A stretch of DNA of 64,000 nucleotides from the NCBI RefSeq assembly GCF_003369915.1, contig NC_046675.1, forward strand, positions 11,966,001 to 12,030,000, in the 5' to 3' direction. Below are positions 13,400-24,638 of this stretch, piece after piece. Source of the DNA: Drosophila miranda (Eukaryota > Arthropoda > Insecta > Diptera > Drosophilidae). The notes under the pieces were generated by a model that was not told the DNA's origin, searched no databases, and saw only the letters and a program-made list of their open reading frames with translations. Numbering within the stretch: the stretch's first letter is position 1; each line of letters starts with the position of its first letter. The position numbers and the translations under genes are program-made.

Positions 13400-16300
13400 T
13401 TAAGACGTTGTCGTTATCGTTGTCGCGGCCGCGGCCGCCTTGAGGCGCTCCTTCTTCGATTTGCTTCGCTTGGCTGGCTGCGGCTGCGGTTGCGGTTTCT
13501 GCTGGACTGCCTTATCCTTTTCCTCCATAATGCGCTGGAAGAGCATCGCACTGCTCTGGCCATCCAAGTCATGACTCCTCCTGCTGCTGCTGCTGATGGA
13601 GTCCCTGGCAAAGTTCTCGTTCAAACAATCCCAGCCGCGCTGGGACGCGGGCACGCTGAGCTTATCGAGCAGCCGCGTGGCCAGCTGAGGAATTATGGGC
13701 TGGAGCACAATGCCGCAGAGCCGCAGCGCGTCCATTGTCATGGCGATTATGGTAGCCAGTCGTGGCTCGTTGGCGCCTTCGTTACCAGTCTTTAGCTCCC
13801 AGGGCCTGGCACTCTCAAAGAAATTGTTGGCCGCATGCAGAGCAGCCATAGTCGTGTCGGCCACCAAGTGGAAGTGATTGCACTCATAATGCGCCTCGCA
13901 TCGCTCTGCAAAAGCGGACAGAATACGGAATACGGAATACAGAATACAGAATACAATATACAAAATGATGGCTTCACTTTGAGCTCTCAAGCTCTTTGGA
14001 TGGCTTGGCCACACTCTCGAGTGCACTTGCTGCCTAGTGATTGGCCGGAAGAGCCCCAGGCAGATGCGGATGCAAATGCATATTATAAAGCATCTCGAGG
14101 CAGGCACACTTCAGCAGCAACTTCAGCTCGAGGATGGGGGCTGCTTAAATATTAAAATGACAAGGAAGCTGTGTTGGTTTACCTGACAGCTGTAGCAGCG
14201 AGTCCCGCAGACGCTTGGCCGCATCCACGCTCCGGAGCAGATCCACCAAGTGCTCGACATGCGGCTGGGGATAGACTTGGCGGGGATTCAGCGACTTGGC
14301 ACAGGCACGTGATAACAGATTGCCCAGAGTGTCCGCCATCTCCGAGTTGAGGATGCGCAGGGCCTTCACGTGGCTGTAGTCTGAAAGGAGAGCCAGAAGC
14401 CATGAGAAATAACTTGTCAGGAACTGCTTTCTGCTGTCGCTGAATGAATGGATAAGCAACGGAATCAGATCTGCTCGCATTATCACTGTTGTTGACCCAA
14501 AAGAAAAAGAAAACCCTACTCAAAGCGGAGCACTGGTCGTATGAGTGATATTTTCATCTTCCATTTAACTTCCACACGAAATGCTTACAAATTCGGCCAT
14601 TAAGGGGATTAGGACAGCGGAAACAGACAACCCACCAGAGAGACTCCGGTCAAAGACTGCTGCCCTCGGTGTCCGCCGTGGGGATAAAATCCGAATAACT
14701 TAACAACAGCATCAGCAGCCTGCTGGAAAAGACTTTCCCTTTTTGCTTATTTCCCGCTAAATCTGCTACAAAATGTTGCAGGTGGCTTTGTGGGTGAGAA
14801 GCTGAGCATGAAAGGGTTTAAGCTTTGCTAATAGTTGCAAAATCTTAGCTGTTTCCTGGTTCCGGGGAAATTGAGTTGAATAAAGGAGCGTGTAAAGGGA
14901 TATGGAGAGTGTTCTGCTGGTATAACATGATGATGGTGCCCTAAGGGACGCTTTATTTGCTCGTATTTAATCAAACAGCACCCGATATCGAATGTCCTGT
15001 GTTCTGAGTATTTGCAGTATTTTGCTTCAAGGAAATATGAAATTTATTACACATGGAAAACGTCCAATAACCCTTTTGCTTCAAGGATACTTGGCTTGAA
15101 AACAAAAAAGTAATAACCTTCTGTTTCAAGTATTTTGGACCATGGAGAGATGCAACAGAGCAAATGGCAACCGAAAATCATTGAAATTCCTGCCAGGGCC
15201 ATTCATCTGCGGCAAGTTAATTAAAATTTCTACCTATGAAAATGAAATTCCAAACCGAAAATGCGCCAACAATTTCGGATTTGATGATAGCTCCAGCCAT
15301 CGATAAACGGGGCCACAAAATGCAGCTGCAGCTGCAGCCATTTGGTAATTAAAACTACCCTGTCCGGAGACAATAATCGGCTAATTGCTGTTGGCAAACA
15401 ATTATGCCTGTTTCGAATTTCTGACAATTTTGATTGGCGGTTTTTCAATGAAATTAAAACTTGCCCAAAACCGAAGCTTCCATAAACACAATTTATTTTT
15501 GGGGAATTTCATTAGGAGTTCTATGAACTTTCAATCCTCATATACTGTTTCAGACACGTCGCAATGGAGTTTTGTTTTCTCTGGGGTAAATAGAAACTGC
15601 CAAAACTGTTGCCTCCATCATTAATGCAATTGTTGCGCAACAAGGAGCAAAATGGGGGACACAAAGAACAAAGTTTTACCACCTGAAGCAGGCAAAAGTC
15701 AGCTGAATTCGAGTGAATGGGCGTCGTCGGGTCGAGTTCCACATGCATAGACGACTCGAATGTAGACTGTAGTTTCTGAAATCAAATTCATGTCAAGGCA
15801 GCATGTACAGAGGGAGCATTAAGAGACGTATGAGGCTTGAGAATACCTCTGGTACAAAGAGATCGTTCAGGGTACTTTAAGATGATTTCTTAGTATTTAA
15901 TAGATATTTTCCAAATACCTACCGATTGGAGAATACCTCTTTCATACGGCAACTCTTCTGCATATGATTCTTATTTAAAATAGGATATCCTTTGCATCCG
16001 ACAGGCACTGAACTCCTTTCAAAATGTATGTGTAGTCGTAGCCTTTCATTTTCAGTTAACTGAAGCGATTGGATGGCAGGGGCTGGCTTTTCATTTTGAA
16101 TGCATTGAATTTTGATGCCTTGCCAGCTGTTTGGCTGCCGTTGGCTGTAAATCCATTGAAAATGGAAAAATGCATCAAAGTTTATTAGCAGCTGGCACCC
16201 CTCTAGCTCCACACTTCCTCGCATCTCAATCGAGTATTGCTTTCTAATGAAATTGTTCGGAAAGGCTCCGCAACACGTGCTGTATATTGTATGTGGCATT

Positions 16301-19300
16301 ACCTGTCCGAGACCCCCCTCGCTGGCGCTTAAGTCCTGCCAACTCTTAACTGCTTACGTGAGCAGCTACAAATTGCAAAAAAGCAAAAGTTCCTGGCATG
16401 TGCAACAAACTGGGAGGCGGTGGGGGGAAACCGGGACACATGTACAACACAACACTTGCAACAAAACTTCAAGCATCCTGCACATGGAACACGGGAACAC
16501 GTGACAGGGAAAGAGGCCCGGCCGGCCACAGACAAATGCTGCTGCACTTCCGAGTCCAAATATAAATAATACTTTTTTACGTGCCCCGCGAGTTGCACTC
16601 TAGATGTTGCCGCTTGCTGTTAGCCGGTTGCCGGTTCTCGGTTGCCTCCTAGCTGCACCTTAAATAACCTGAATAACTTGTCGCTCTACCATTGCTGCTC
16701 CACTTTGCGCCATTTGCCCTGCAGAACTTTGACACAATTTTACCCGCTTTTCTTTCCTTATATATTTTTCCAGCAAACTTTGGCTTTAACTGGAGAGCAG
16801 GAGGCAGGGCCGGCGGGCACAGGGGGTGGGGAAAGAAGAAGAGTGCCTGGCAACACTTTCCCATCAAATATTTAACCAGCCTTGCTGCAATCGGAGACAG
16901 CCAGTCGGAGGTGTCATGCTAATTTGCCGGCGAACACAGGTCGTACGAGTATAGGTTATGTGCCAGGCACTAATTTCTTGTCGACACTCTAACAAAATTA
17001 GTTAAGGATTAGAGGTGGAGCAAAATAGAGGAATGGATAAGATGAGTAGCGTAGCACAGGAAAGAATCATAAGATACAAGTCGAAGGTTAAGCCTTGGAG
17101 GATCCAACCCCTTGTACTGATGTTCCACACAAATGGAAGCGAAAGACGAAGAATACTTGCCCTCGAGGCTAGCAAAAAACGGGTACAGGGAGTCCCATAA
17201 TAATAATAGACTTCTGATAGATTCGAAGAATTCGTTTCGCGCTGTCACCAAACTTGCCCGACCTTCAGCTCCATTCAGTCCAAGAGGAGGCGCCGCAGGA
17301 CTTCAAGGAACAGCATTCTCCAGCGACAAGCTTAAGTATTCAAATTTATAAATTGAGTAACGCCCCGAGGAAGCTGATTGCATCAGCGTACAGTTGCCTT
17401 TGCCAGAGGGCTGCCTCCTCCACTTATTTGCATTTCCTGTGAAACTTTTTTGCCATGTAGACAGATGACGCAGGTCCTTCAGCAGCTCTTTGGACTTTGG
17501 TCCTGTACCCGCAGCTGTTGTTGCATCAGATTCTAAATGCAATTTCCATGCACGCTGCCCAAGTTCCGTCCGTTGTTGCTAATGAAAAGTTGAGCTGAGC
17601 GGTTAAGGATGTTGTCCAAACGCGTTATGAAATGCAATGCAGATGCAGCCGCACCGCAGCCTCTCCCCCCGAAAGCTACCGGCCACAAATCGAATTACGG
17701 GCAAACCTTTTGATTGGGAAATGCACCTAATGGACAGCCTGAATTAAACCAAAATGAACCTGTCACAAATCATTTATTGGCCCCAAAAATATGCAAAATA
17801 CGGGCTCGAAACTTTCGTAATTTAATCAAGCGGCGCGTCGCCGTCGCACTGCAGCAGTTCTTGGCAGCACACTGTCGTTTTTTTTTTGTATTTTAATTTG
17901 CAGGCCAAATGCAATAAAAATGCAATTAAATTAGCCGCAAAGCAGCGGGCCATAAACACACACAAAAAAAAACAACAAAAATCATTAACAAGCGCAAATT
18001 GAATAAAGGAAAATGTGAAAATCTGCTGCCTGTCTGGAAAATCCACCGAAAAAGCAAAGCCAGCAAGCAATAATTGAAAATGAAGTTTAAAGACCTGGCA
18101 GACAGACACCACAGGGCGGGGCGATAGCAAGTTATGCAAATTGAAAGCCAAAAAAAAGGTGAGAGGAGGGGAATCAATCAAAAAGTATCGAAATCAAGGT
18201 TGACACCCCACAAATCAGTCTCTGGGCATCGAAGTGTGTTAATTGCTTTCGAAAGAGCTCTGAATGGAAGCCAGAAACCCGAACTGCTATTCCCGGAACC
18301 TGATTGATGGCAGATCTAATCATATCCGTCAGACAATTGCCAGAGCCCCTACGAAACTGAGAGTCCTGCTTCTGGGGTGGGTTTCCGTTTCCTACTCCTA
18401 TGTAAATCACTGATACGAGATTCCCGGGATACGAGAAACTTCCAAGGCAAATAAACAAAAGTCAGTTTTGGCAGCAGGTCCTGCCAGACCGAAAAACTTT
18501 TCCCTTTAGTTTGTGGGGAGTCGGGCATAAAATTGAAATGCAAATTAAAGCAAAGGTAACCGGAACGACGACAGATGGTCACTCACATATGCATACACAC
18601 GGGCGCAGGACACCTCAACCTCAAGACAACCCCAAACAGTTTTTGCTGATGATTTGATGGAAAAACTATTTGAATAACCACAGGCCATCTCTCCCTCCCA
18701 AGGAACCACCCTTAGGGAGAGGTTTCTGAATGGCAAGCCGCAAAGTGAACAAGCCACAGACATCAAAAGGATTCCGCGGTTTGCTGTCGGGCACTGAACT
18801 TAGTTGGTAGCTTGCTTGATAGCGTCACTCACTGCCATCGCTGCGGGCCACGCCTTCGCGCAGCAGAAAGTAGCGCAGACCCTCCATAGTGTACTGCTGG
18901 GCGGCCTGGACGGGATCCACCACGTTGTGCTTGCTCTTGGACATCTTCTGACCGTCGACCGTCCAGTGCGAGTGGACGTACAGCTGCTGTGGCGGCTGGA
19001 GGCCAGCGGCCAGGAGGAATGCGGGCCAATAAATGCCATGGAACTTGAGGATGTCCTTGCCAATCACCTGCTGGGCTGGTGGCCAGTGATCCAGAAACTG
19101 CATTGGGAAAAAACCAATCCCAATCAGTTGATTTTCACAACAGTCTTCAAGCTTGATCTTACCTCCTCATTGGGATATCCCAAGGAGCTAAGATAGTTGA
19201 CCAGCGCATCCAGCCATACGTACACCGTTTGCGAGTCATCACCCGGCACCGGTATGGCCCAGTGGACGCGGTTTGAGGGCCGCGACACGGACACATCCGG

Positions 19301-20082
19301 CAGCGGTTCGCTGAGCGTGTCCAACAGAATCTTCTCGAACTTGGCTGGTCGTATGCGCGCCTCCTGCTTGACCCAGTGCCGGACATCGTCCTGGAACTGC
19401 GACAGGCGGAACATGTAGTTGGTCTCCTCCGTCCACTCTACGGGATGGCCCGACTCTAGAGAGTAGCGCGTGCCACTGGCCTCGTCCAGACGCAGTTGAG
19501 AGTCGGTGAGGAATACCTCATCGGACACACAGTACCAGCCGCTGTAAGCAGCCGAGTAGATGTGTCCCCGGGAGTGCAGAGTGCGCTGTGAATCAAAAAT
19601 CGACATTAAAATGTTTCGGGAATCTCCAGTATCGCCCATCCTACCCAGAACTGGGCCACAGCCTGCTTGTGTCGTTCCTCCGTGGTTCGTATGAAGTCGT
19701 CATGCTGTATGCGTGCCGCCTGGAAGACCTCGCGGTAGCGAGATGATATCTCCTGGCAGTACTGATCGACGGGCACCTTGTGGTTGGCTGCCGCCTGCTG
19801 GATCTTAGTTCCATGCTCGTCTGTGCCGGTGCACAGGCGGACATCAGCGGCAGGATACCGAAGCCTCTGATATCGACAGTGGGCATCGGCTATCACCGCC
19901 GAGTACAGGTGGCCAATGTGTGGGGCTGAAACAGGGTCCATTTTTAGTGTTATCCAACTTTTTGGAGAAACGAAATCACAGAACTCACCAGCGTTTACAT
20001 AGAAAATTGGCGTCGTCACATAGTGCGAGCTGCTGCAGCGTGCTCCCAGACATTTAAGTAGCTTGATTCTACGTAACAGCAT
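13400..20082 (-). CDS. MetRS-m: Mitochondrial methionyl-tRNA synthetase
   Basis: Class I aminoacyl-tRNA synthetase that charges mitochondrial tRNA-Met with methionine in the matrix. Six coding exons (minus strand): 20082-19989, 19925-19645, 19585-19163, 19097-18833, 14380-14183 and 13905-13400. All junctions are GT-AG and the frame is continuous, giving 588 aa, close to vertebrate MARS2 (about 593 aa). The N-terminus [20 protein letters not shown] is basic and Arg/Ser-rich, as for mitochondrial import. The HIGH signature is [10 protein letters not shown] (across exons 1-2) and KMSKS is [10 protein letters not shown] (exon 4); between them are CTGTDEHG and GWYCVSDE. Exons 5-6 are the anticodon-binding helical domain; the tail is rich in Lys, Gln-Pro and Ala-Thr and looks poorly constrained. 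Intron 4 is 4.45 kb while the others are 59-277 bp. The symbol comes from domain content and position next to trx. Confidence 0.93.
13919..13962. repeat. Short GAATAC tandem repeat in the last MetRS-m intron
   Basis: Six-to-seven-base units of the type (A)GAATACG/A repeat about six times inside the 277-bp intron between exons 5 and 6, close to the acceptor of exon 6. Confidence 0.6.
14381..18832 (-). other. MetRS-m: Large intron 4 of MetRS-m (4.45 kb), no nested gene seen
   Basis: The donor is GTGAGTGACG after ...GATGGCA at 18833 and the acceptor CCTTTCAG precedes 14380. Joined, they restore codon AAC and the expected catalytic-to-anticodon-domain linker. Inside I find only AT-rich DNA, homopolymers and short non-coding frames on both strands; nothing resembles a nested gene or a recognisable transposon protein. 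Confidence 0.7.
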
Positions 20083-20178
20083 TGTCTAGTCATTTCTTTT
20101 AACACATAAATCCAACAAAATTACGAAAACAAATTGCCGGCAATGTTTTATAACAAGAAACAGCTGTTGGGTTAACAG

Positions 20179-20188
20179 CAGTGTGACC
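20179..20188 (-). promoter_or_regulatory. MetRS-m: Motif 1 (M1BP-type) core promoter of MetRS-m
   Basis: The minus strand reads GGTCACACTG, matching the Drosophila motif-1 consensus YGGTCACACTR typical of housekeeping promoters. It lies about 97 bp upstream of the MetRS-m start codon, so transcription probably starts near it and the 5' UTR is short. Confidence 0.6.
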
Positions 20189-21080
20189 GCGGACCTTTCG
20201 ATCAAATATACCGAAACTACGTCACAAATTTCAAAATATACTGTAAGTATACTGACGAATTATTTGAATTCAAGGTTTCACATTCCTCGTTTTTGATATT
20301 GCGCCGAATTTTACTAGCTAGATAGGATTCTCAGCTCTGCCCACATCATTTTATTCAATTAATGAAACTATTTTCTACTTGACTGGCTTATTTTAAGTAC
20401 CTCCTTTTATTGGATTTTGTCTTAAAAAAAAATATATCGAAAAATGTCGAACAAAAAAACGAAAAAGAATAGTCGTTCCTATTGCTCAATTTTTGGCTAA
20501 CTAAAACTTTTGGCCCTGCCCACATAATTTGATGAATAAATTGACTAAAAGACTAACTACTTCTAACTACTCCCATTTATTGTATTTTGAATAAAACAAG
20601 GTTTAAACAAAAATGGTCGACAAAAAAGAACATTCACATATTGTAACCTCAATGTTGCTGGTATTTAAAGACTTGTTGCTTGTCAACCGAGTATGGGCAT
20701 TTGTATAACCTATTTTTAATATTATATAAATATATAAACTTTCCAAACTATTTTAAAACGTACTTAATACATTTTCTCAAATTGATATGTTTTAGATGTA
20801 TTCATGCATTTGATTAGTTTCTTATACATATATTGATCCCGATACCAATTCATTGTCTCTGTAAGAAGACCACTCCTTAAAAATATCGTTGAAATACATA
20901 CCTTTTAAACAGAGACTGACTAGTTTCTGCATTAATTAGAGTCTGGGATGACAAACATTTCCGCAATTCTATAATATCCTTTTCCTTACGGTATGCAGAG
21001 ACCCTACAAATTGATTGCTGCAGCAACATGTTTTGAAATGCATTTTTATCGTTTTGAAGAACACTTTTGACGATTTTCAT
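20180..21080. repeat. Dispersed repeat, copy 1 (beside MetRS-m promoter)
   Basis: This stretch aligns, in the same orientation and in the same order of blocks, with about 46500-47170. Shared blocks include GTGTGACCGCGGAC, a run of ATATACC/ACTG units, ATACTGACGAATT, CATTCCTCGTTTTTGAT-like text, TTTTATTCAATTAATGAA-like text, TCTGTAAGAAGACC, AAAATATCGTTGAAATAC and ATTCTATAATATCC. No protein is encoded. It looks like an old non-autonomous element or a segmental duplication. Confidence 0.65.
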
Positions 21081-21416
21081 TGGCCGAAAGCAAAACCGGG
21101 TCGTGTCCGTTTCAAAACCGTTTTAGTTACCAAAACCGGTTCCGATAAGGTGCGCTATATTTAAACCTGTGGAAAAGGGCACCCAGCCACATGAAAAACT
21201 AAGTTTATATGCATATATTATAAGACTATATAATTTAAAGGTATGAAATGAGACTCATTGTTGCCTACCGGTTCAAAGAGAGCCTTAACCTATTCAGAGA
21301 GATGCGAATAGACCCAGGGCTGCACAACATGCCATAAAATTCAAGTTGATATAAAAAAATGTAAGTGCGTTTAACAAAATAAGAAAATATATAAATTACG
21401 AAGCACACGTGGTCCG

Positions 21417-21502
21417 TACATCTTGGCCCCTCCTCGAACGTACTTTCTCGGCTGTTCCTTACATCTTGGCCCCTCCTCGAACGTACTTTCTCGGCTTTTC
21501 CA
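21417..21502. repeat. 43-bp tandem duplication at the 3' end of DUF745-like gene A
   Basis: Positions 21417-21459 and 21460-21502 are near-identical 43-bp units, each beginning TACATCTTGGCCCCTCCTCG. The upstream (higher-coordinate) unit encodes the C-terminus KPRKYVRGGAKM of the minus-strand gene and its stop codon overlaps the junction; the other unit lies in the 3' UTR. Confidence 0.9.
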
Positions 21503-22301
21503 TAATCCACTGGCGATATGCGGCCATGCGTCGCGTCCTCGGCGCCGCCGCTTTGTTTTGGGCCTCCACAGCAGCACAGGCCGCTTTGTAGGCCGCCTGC
21601 TTGGTCGCGTCAAAGTCCTTCTTGGCGTCCGTTATCTGCTTACCAAGAGTCAGTACCCGGTTTTTGGCAGCCTCCAGCAGTTGGGTTTTCTCCGACAGCT
21701 CCGTCTGTGCGCCTTGGGACACGCCCTCGATATTTACCAGATTTGCGGTGGCGGCGGCCAGCAAACGCTTCAACGACTCCACCTGACTCTGCGCCTCGGT
21801 GGCCATCGCCGCTGCGGCAATGGAGTTAGCCTGGGTGCTCTGCAGGGAGGACATGATATCATTGACGACTGCCTCCGCCTCGGCCATCTCATGCTCCAAT
21901 TGCTCGACAATCTGCTGCTTGCCCGCGAGTGCTGCATCTGCTACACGCGCCGACTGTGCCGCTTTCTCGGCCAGCTCGGTCTTCACCTGAGTGGCTGCTG
22001 CCTCCGCTGCCGACATTTGGGCATCGCTAGCCGCCTTGGCATCTTGTGCGGCTTTCTGGGCGATGTTGGAGGCCTTGGACTTGGGATTGCCCTTGTCAAA
22101 GTTACCGCATTGTTTCGCTTTCGAGCTCACGCCCCCGCACCCGCCCTCACCGCTGTCCGAATCCATGTGCAGATTGGAGAAGAACTGCCTGCCGTCCGTT
22201 TCATCCAGCTGGGGCGTGTCGTCGTACAGGTAGATGGACTCCAATCCGGAGATTCCATACAGCAGGAAAAGGAGGGTGATCCCTACTTTGTGGTAATGCA
22301 T
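21459..22301 (-). CDS. Secreted coiled-coil protein, DUF745-like (gene A)
   Basis: Single-exon frame of 280 aa. I start at the first true ATG (22301; MHYHKVGITLLFLLYGISGLES), which gives a clear signal peptide; the open frame upstream has no ATG. After a short acidic segment and a Gly/Cys patch, most of the protein from about residue 75 is Ala/Gln/Glu/Lys-rich heptad sequence (for example NIAQKAAQDAKAASDAQ and AALAGKQQIVEQLEHE), predicted long helical coiled coil. It is clearly paralogous to genes B and C downstream. The family resembles the insect DUF745 group of unknown function; this name is from memory of the family's character, not a search. The end of the gene carries a tandem duplication (21417-21502). 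Secretion is supported; the role is unknown. Confidence 0.85.
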   Translation of the reverse strand: MHYHKVGITLLFLLYGISGLESIYLYDDTPQLDETDGRQFFSNLHMDSDSGEGGCGGVSSKAKQCGNFDKGNPKSKASNIAQKAAQDAKAASDAQMSAAEAAATQVKTELAEKAAQSARVADAALAGKQQIVEQLEHEMAEAEAVVNDIMSSLQSTQANSIAAAAMATEAQSQVESLKRLLAAATANLVNIEGVSQGAQTELSEKTQLLEAAKNRVLTLGKQITDAKKDFDATKQAAYKAACAAVEAQNKAAAPRTRRMAAYRQWIMEKPRKYVRGGAKM

Positions 22302-22613
22302 ATTTCGATTCAGACCCGATGACAATCTCTCAGCTCGTTTGTAAACGTCTGAGGCATAGGATTCTTTGATGCTGCTTCGAACCGATTTTTTTGTAACGAC
22401 TTTTCTGATGCTATCCAGACTTCTCTGTTAGGAACTGTTAAGGATATTTTCAGTTAAGAATTTGAATTTAAATCTGATTGCGATTTGCAATCGTTATCGG
22501 TTATCGGCAGTTTGCCGCCGCTACTCTATGGCGCTAGTGTGTTTGGCGCGAGTTTTGAAACTGAAATATTTTGCTCTGGTTTTGCCTGCTGATTTATGGA
22601 CCTATCAGGGATA

Positions 22614-22619
22614 TTTATT
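22614..22619 (-). terminator. Poly(A) signal of DUF745-like gene B
   Basis: AATAAA on the minus strand, about 58 nt after the stop of gene B at 22677. Confidence 0.4.
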
Positions 22620-22676
22620 ATAATACAAAATATATTTAATCAAACATAATAAACGCGAAATCCAACTCAAAAGTCC

Positions 22677-23583
22677 CTACGCTATCTTTGAATTTCTTCG
22701 AGCCTGTCGTTTTCGCTGCGACTTTCGCAGCATCCGACGACTCCTCTGGGCCTTGCTCTTGGCCTCGACGGCGGCACAGTTTGCTTTGTAGGCTGACTGC
22801 TTGGTCGTGTCAAAGTCCTTCCTGGCGTCCTGCAACTGCCTGACGACCACTGTTACCCGGTTCTTGACCGCCTCCAGCAGCTGAGTTTTCTCCTCCAGCT
22901 CCGTTTGCGCCCCATTGGACACCGCCTCTATGTTGTTGAGATTGGCAGATGCCGCCTCCAACATAGTCTTCAGGTCTGCCAGCTGCTTCTGGGCTTCGAC
23001 AGCAGCGGCATTCGCAACGGCCGCATTCGCAATGGTGCTCTGAAGCGAGGTCGTGATATCATTGACGACTGCCTCCGCCTCCCGCTGCTCGACTTCTAAT
23101 TGCTCCAAGATCTGCTGTTTGCCCGCAAGCGCTGCTTCCGCTGCCCGGGCCGACTGGACAGCCATGTCGGCCAGCTCGGACTTGATCTTTAAGGAGGCCG
23201 CCTCTGCGGCAGAGCCCTGTGCATCGTTGGCCGCCTTTGCCTCCTGTGCCGCCTTCTGGGCGATGTTGGATGCCTTGGACTTGGGATCGCCTTTGCCCAG
23301 CCCGCAGTCGCTCTTCGCAGGCGCCCCACCACCCTTACATGCTTCGCTGCCGCCTCCTTTCTGCCCCCCTTCGTCCAGCCACACGAGATCGGGATAGCTT
23401 TCGACCATCTGACGCTTTCTGTGCACCTATCGGGAGGGGGCGAGGAGGAAGTCTGATGAATCGGTGGACTCCTGATGTCCCGGAGGTTGCTCCTACCTTT
23501 CTGCGTGGCCTTCGGATAAAGTTCTCGGAGAAGCAGATGGCGTTCAGTATTACGAGCATGCAAATTACCTTTCGAAAGAGCAT
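22677..23583 (-). CDS. Secreted coiled-coil protein, DUF745-like (gene B)
   Basis: Two exons, 23583-23497 and 23426-22677, separated by a 70-bp GT-AG intron (donor GTAGGAGC, acceptor CCCGATAG), giving 278 aa. Exon 1 encodes the signal peptide MLFRKVICMLVILNAICFSE followed by a basic stretch RRPRRK. Exon 2 encodes a short acidic/Gly-rich linker with CxxGKGDPKSKASNIAQKAA-type sequence, then an Ala/Gln/Glu coiled coil closely matching gene A (AALAGKQQILEQLE, EAEAVVNDI, AYKANCAAVEAK). The C-terminus is strongly basic (RRMLRKSQRKRQARR). Gene B is head-to-head with gene C, with 135 bp between start codons. Function unknown; a secreted structural or seminal-type protein is one possibility, without direct evidence. 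Confidence 0.85.
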
Positions 23584-23718
23584 TATTTTCGTTTTGATTC
23601 TCGATCTGAGGAAGTTGGCAAAGACTGAATGGAAATTTTACAGATTTTTAAAGGTTTTGCCTTTGATCTGACAGCTGACTGACAGTTGGCAGTAGACTGT
23701 GGAAAAAATTCTTCGAGA
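23584..23718. promoter_or_regulatory. Bidirectional promoter interval between DUF745-like genes B and C
   Basis: Only 135 bp separate the two divergent start codons, so both core promoters and both 5' UTRs must lie here or overlap. I see no convincing TATA box or motif 1. Confidence 0.5.
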
Positions 23719-24516
23719 ATGCGAATAGAATTCCTAATATTCTGGATCATTGCACTCATCTTTTTGACAGCAGAAGCCACGGACTATTCGCATTTCCGGA
23801 GACGCAGCAAGCGGCTCATGCCGTATGATGCTGGCGGAACGGATAGCTCGAGAGGCGGCGGGGATGGTTGCGATGGCGACAGCCAGCAGAGGGACAACCA
23901 GCCATGGGCGGAGCAGCAGCAGGCACCAAAGCCCCGCAAGCAGCTAAAAACCAACGCCAAGCAGCGGTCCTCGAGCATAGCCGTGCAAGCAGCCAACGAG
24001 GCGAAGAAGGCCAACGACGACATGGCCTCAGCCGTGAAGCTGTCCTCGAACAAGATCAAGCAGGAGTACGCGGACAAGGCGATGTCTGCAGCGAAGGCTG
24101 CAGAGGCAGTCTTGGCTGGCAAAATCCAGCTCGTGGAGCAGCTCGAGGCGGAGGTGCGCGAGGCCGAACTTTTGGTACAGGAAGAGTCCCAGGCGCTGAT
24201 CACGGCGGAGGCCAACACCCAGCTGGCGATGAAGCAGTACCAGCAGGCGCAGACCGAGCTGAAGATGCTGGTGGCCACGCTCAAGGTGGCCAGGGAGAGC
24301 AAGGAGAGCGCCGACCAGATGAACACGGTCTGGCAGCAGTCGCTGTCCGAGAAGACCGCCCTCCTGGACGCCGCCCACAACCGGGTGGGTGTCCTGCTCC
24401 GCCAACTGAGGGATGCCCGCGCCGACTATGGGGAGACCAAGAAGGAGGCCCACAAGGCCATCTGTGCCGCCAAGGAGGCCAAGCAGCGCATCGAACAGTC
24501 GGAAAGCGGCAGTTGA
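23719..24516 (+). CDS. Secreted coiled-coil protein, DUF745-like (gene C)
   Basis: Single-exon frame of 265 aa. The start chosen is ATG at 23719 (MRIEFLIFWIIALIFLTAEA), an evident signal peptide; the frame is open upstream but without ATG. The mature part begins with a basic/Gly-Asp-rich segment, then a long Ala/Glu/Lys/Gln coiled coil with the paralogue signatures AVQAANEAKKANDD, AVLAGKIQLVEQLEAE, EKTALLDAAHNRVGVLLRQL and AHKAICAAKEAKQ. It is more diverged from A and B than they are from each other. Its codon use is GC-rich at third positions, suggesting constraint. Its 3' end is tail-to-tail with trx. Confidence 0.87.
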   Translation: MRIEFLIFWIIALIFLTAEATDYSHFRRRSKRLMPYDAGGTDSSRGGGDGCDGDSQQRDNQPWAEQQQAPKPRKQLKTNAKQRSSSIAVQAANEAKKANDDMASAVKLSSNKIKQEYADKAMSAAKAAEAVLAGKIQLVEQLEAEVREAELLVQEESQALITAEANTQLAMKQYQQAQTELKMLVATLKVARESKESADQMNTVWQQSLSEKTALLDAAHNRVGVLLRQLRDARADYGETKKEAHKAICAAKEAKQRIEQSESGS

Positions 24517-24592
24517 CGCCGACGCGCCTGGAGGTGGGAGGACAATCACGGTTGACACTCGTTTCTTCTTCTAACTTATATTTTCTATTGAG

Positions 24593-24598
24593 ATTAAA
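24593..24598 (+). terminator. Poly(A) signal (ATTAAA) of DUF745-like gene C
   Basis: ATTAAA 77 nt after the stop codon of gene C, facing the trx poly(A) signal 40 nt away on the other strand. Confidence 0.5.
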
Positions 24599-24638
24599 GA
24601 ACGTTCACGTTTTTTTGTTGTTGAATTGTAATCTGTAG

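Noticed and set aside
21423-22322. 299-codon plus-strand frame opposite DUF745-like gene A
   Set aside because: Mirror of the Ala/Gln-rich coiled-coil codons; the minus strand has the signal peptide and paralogues.
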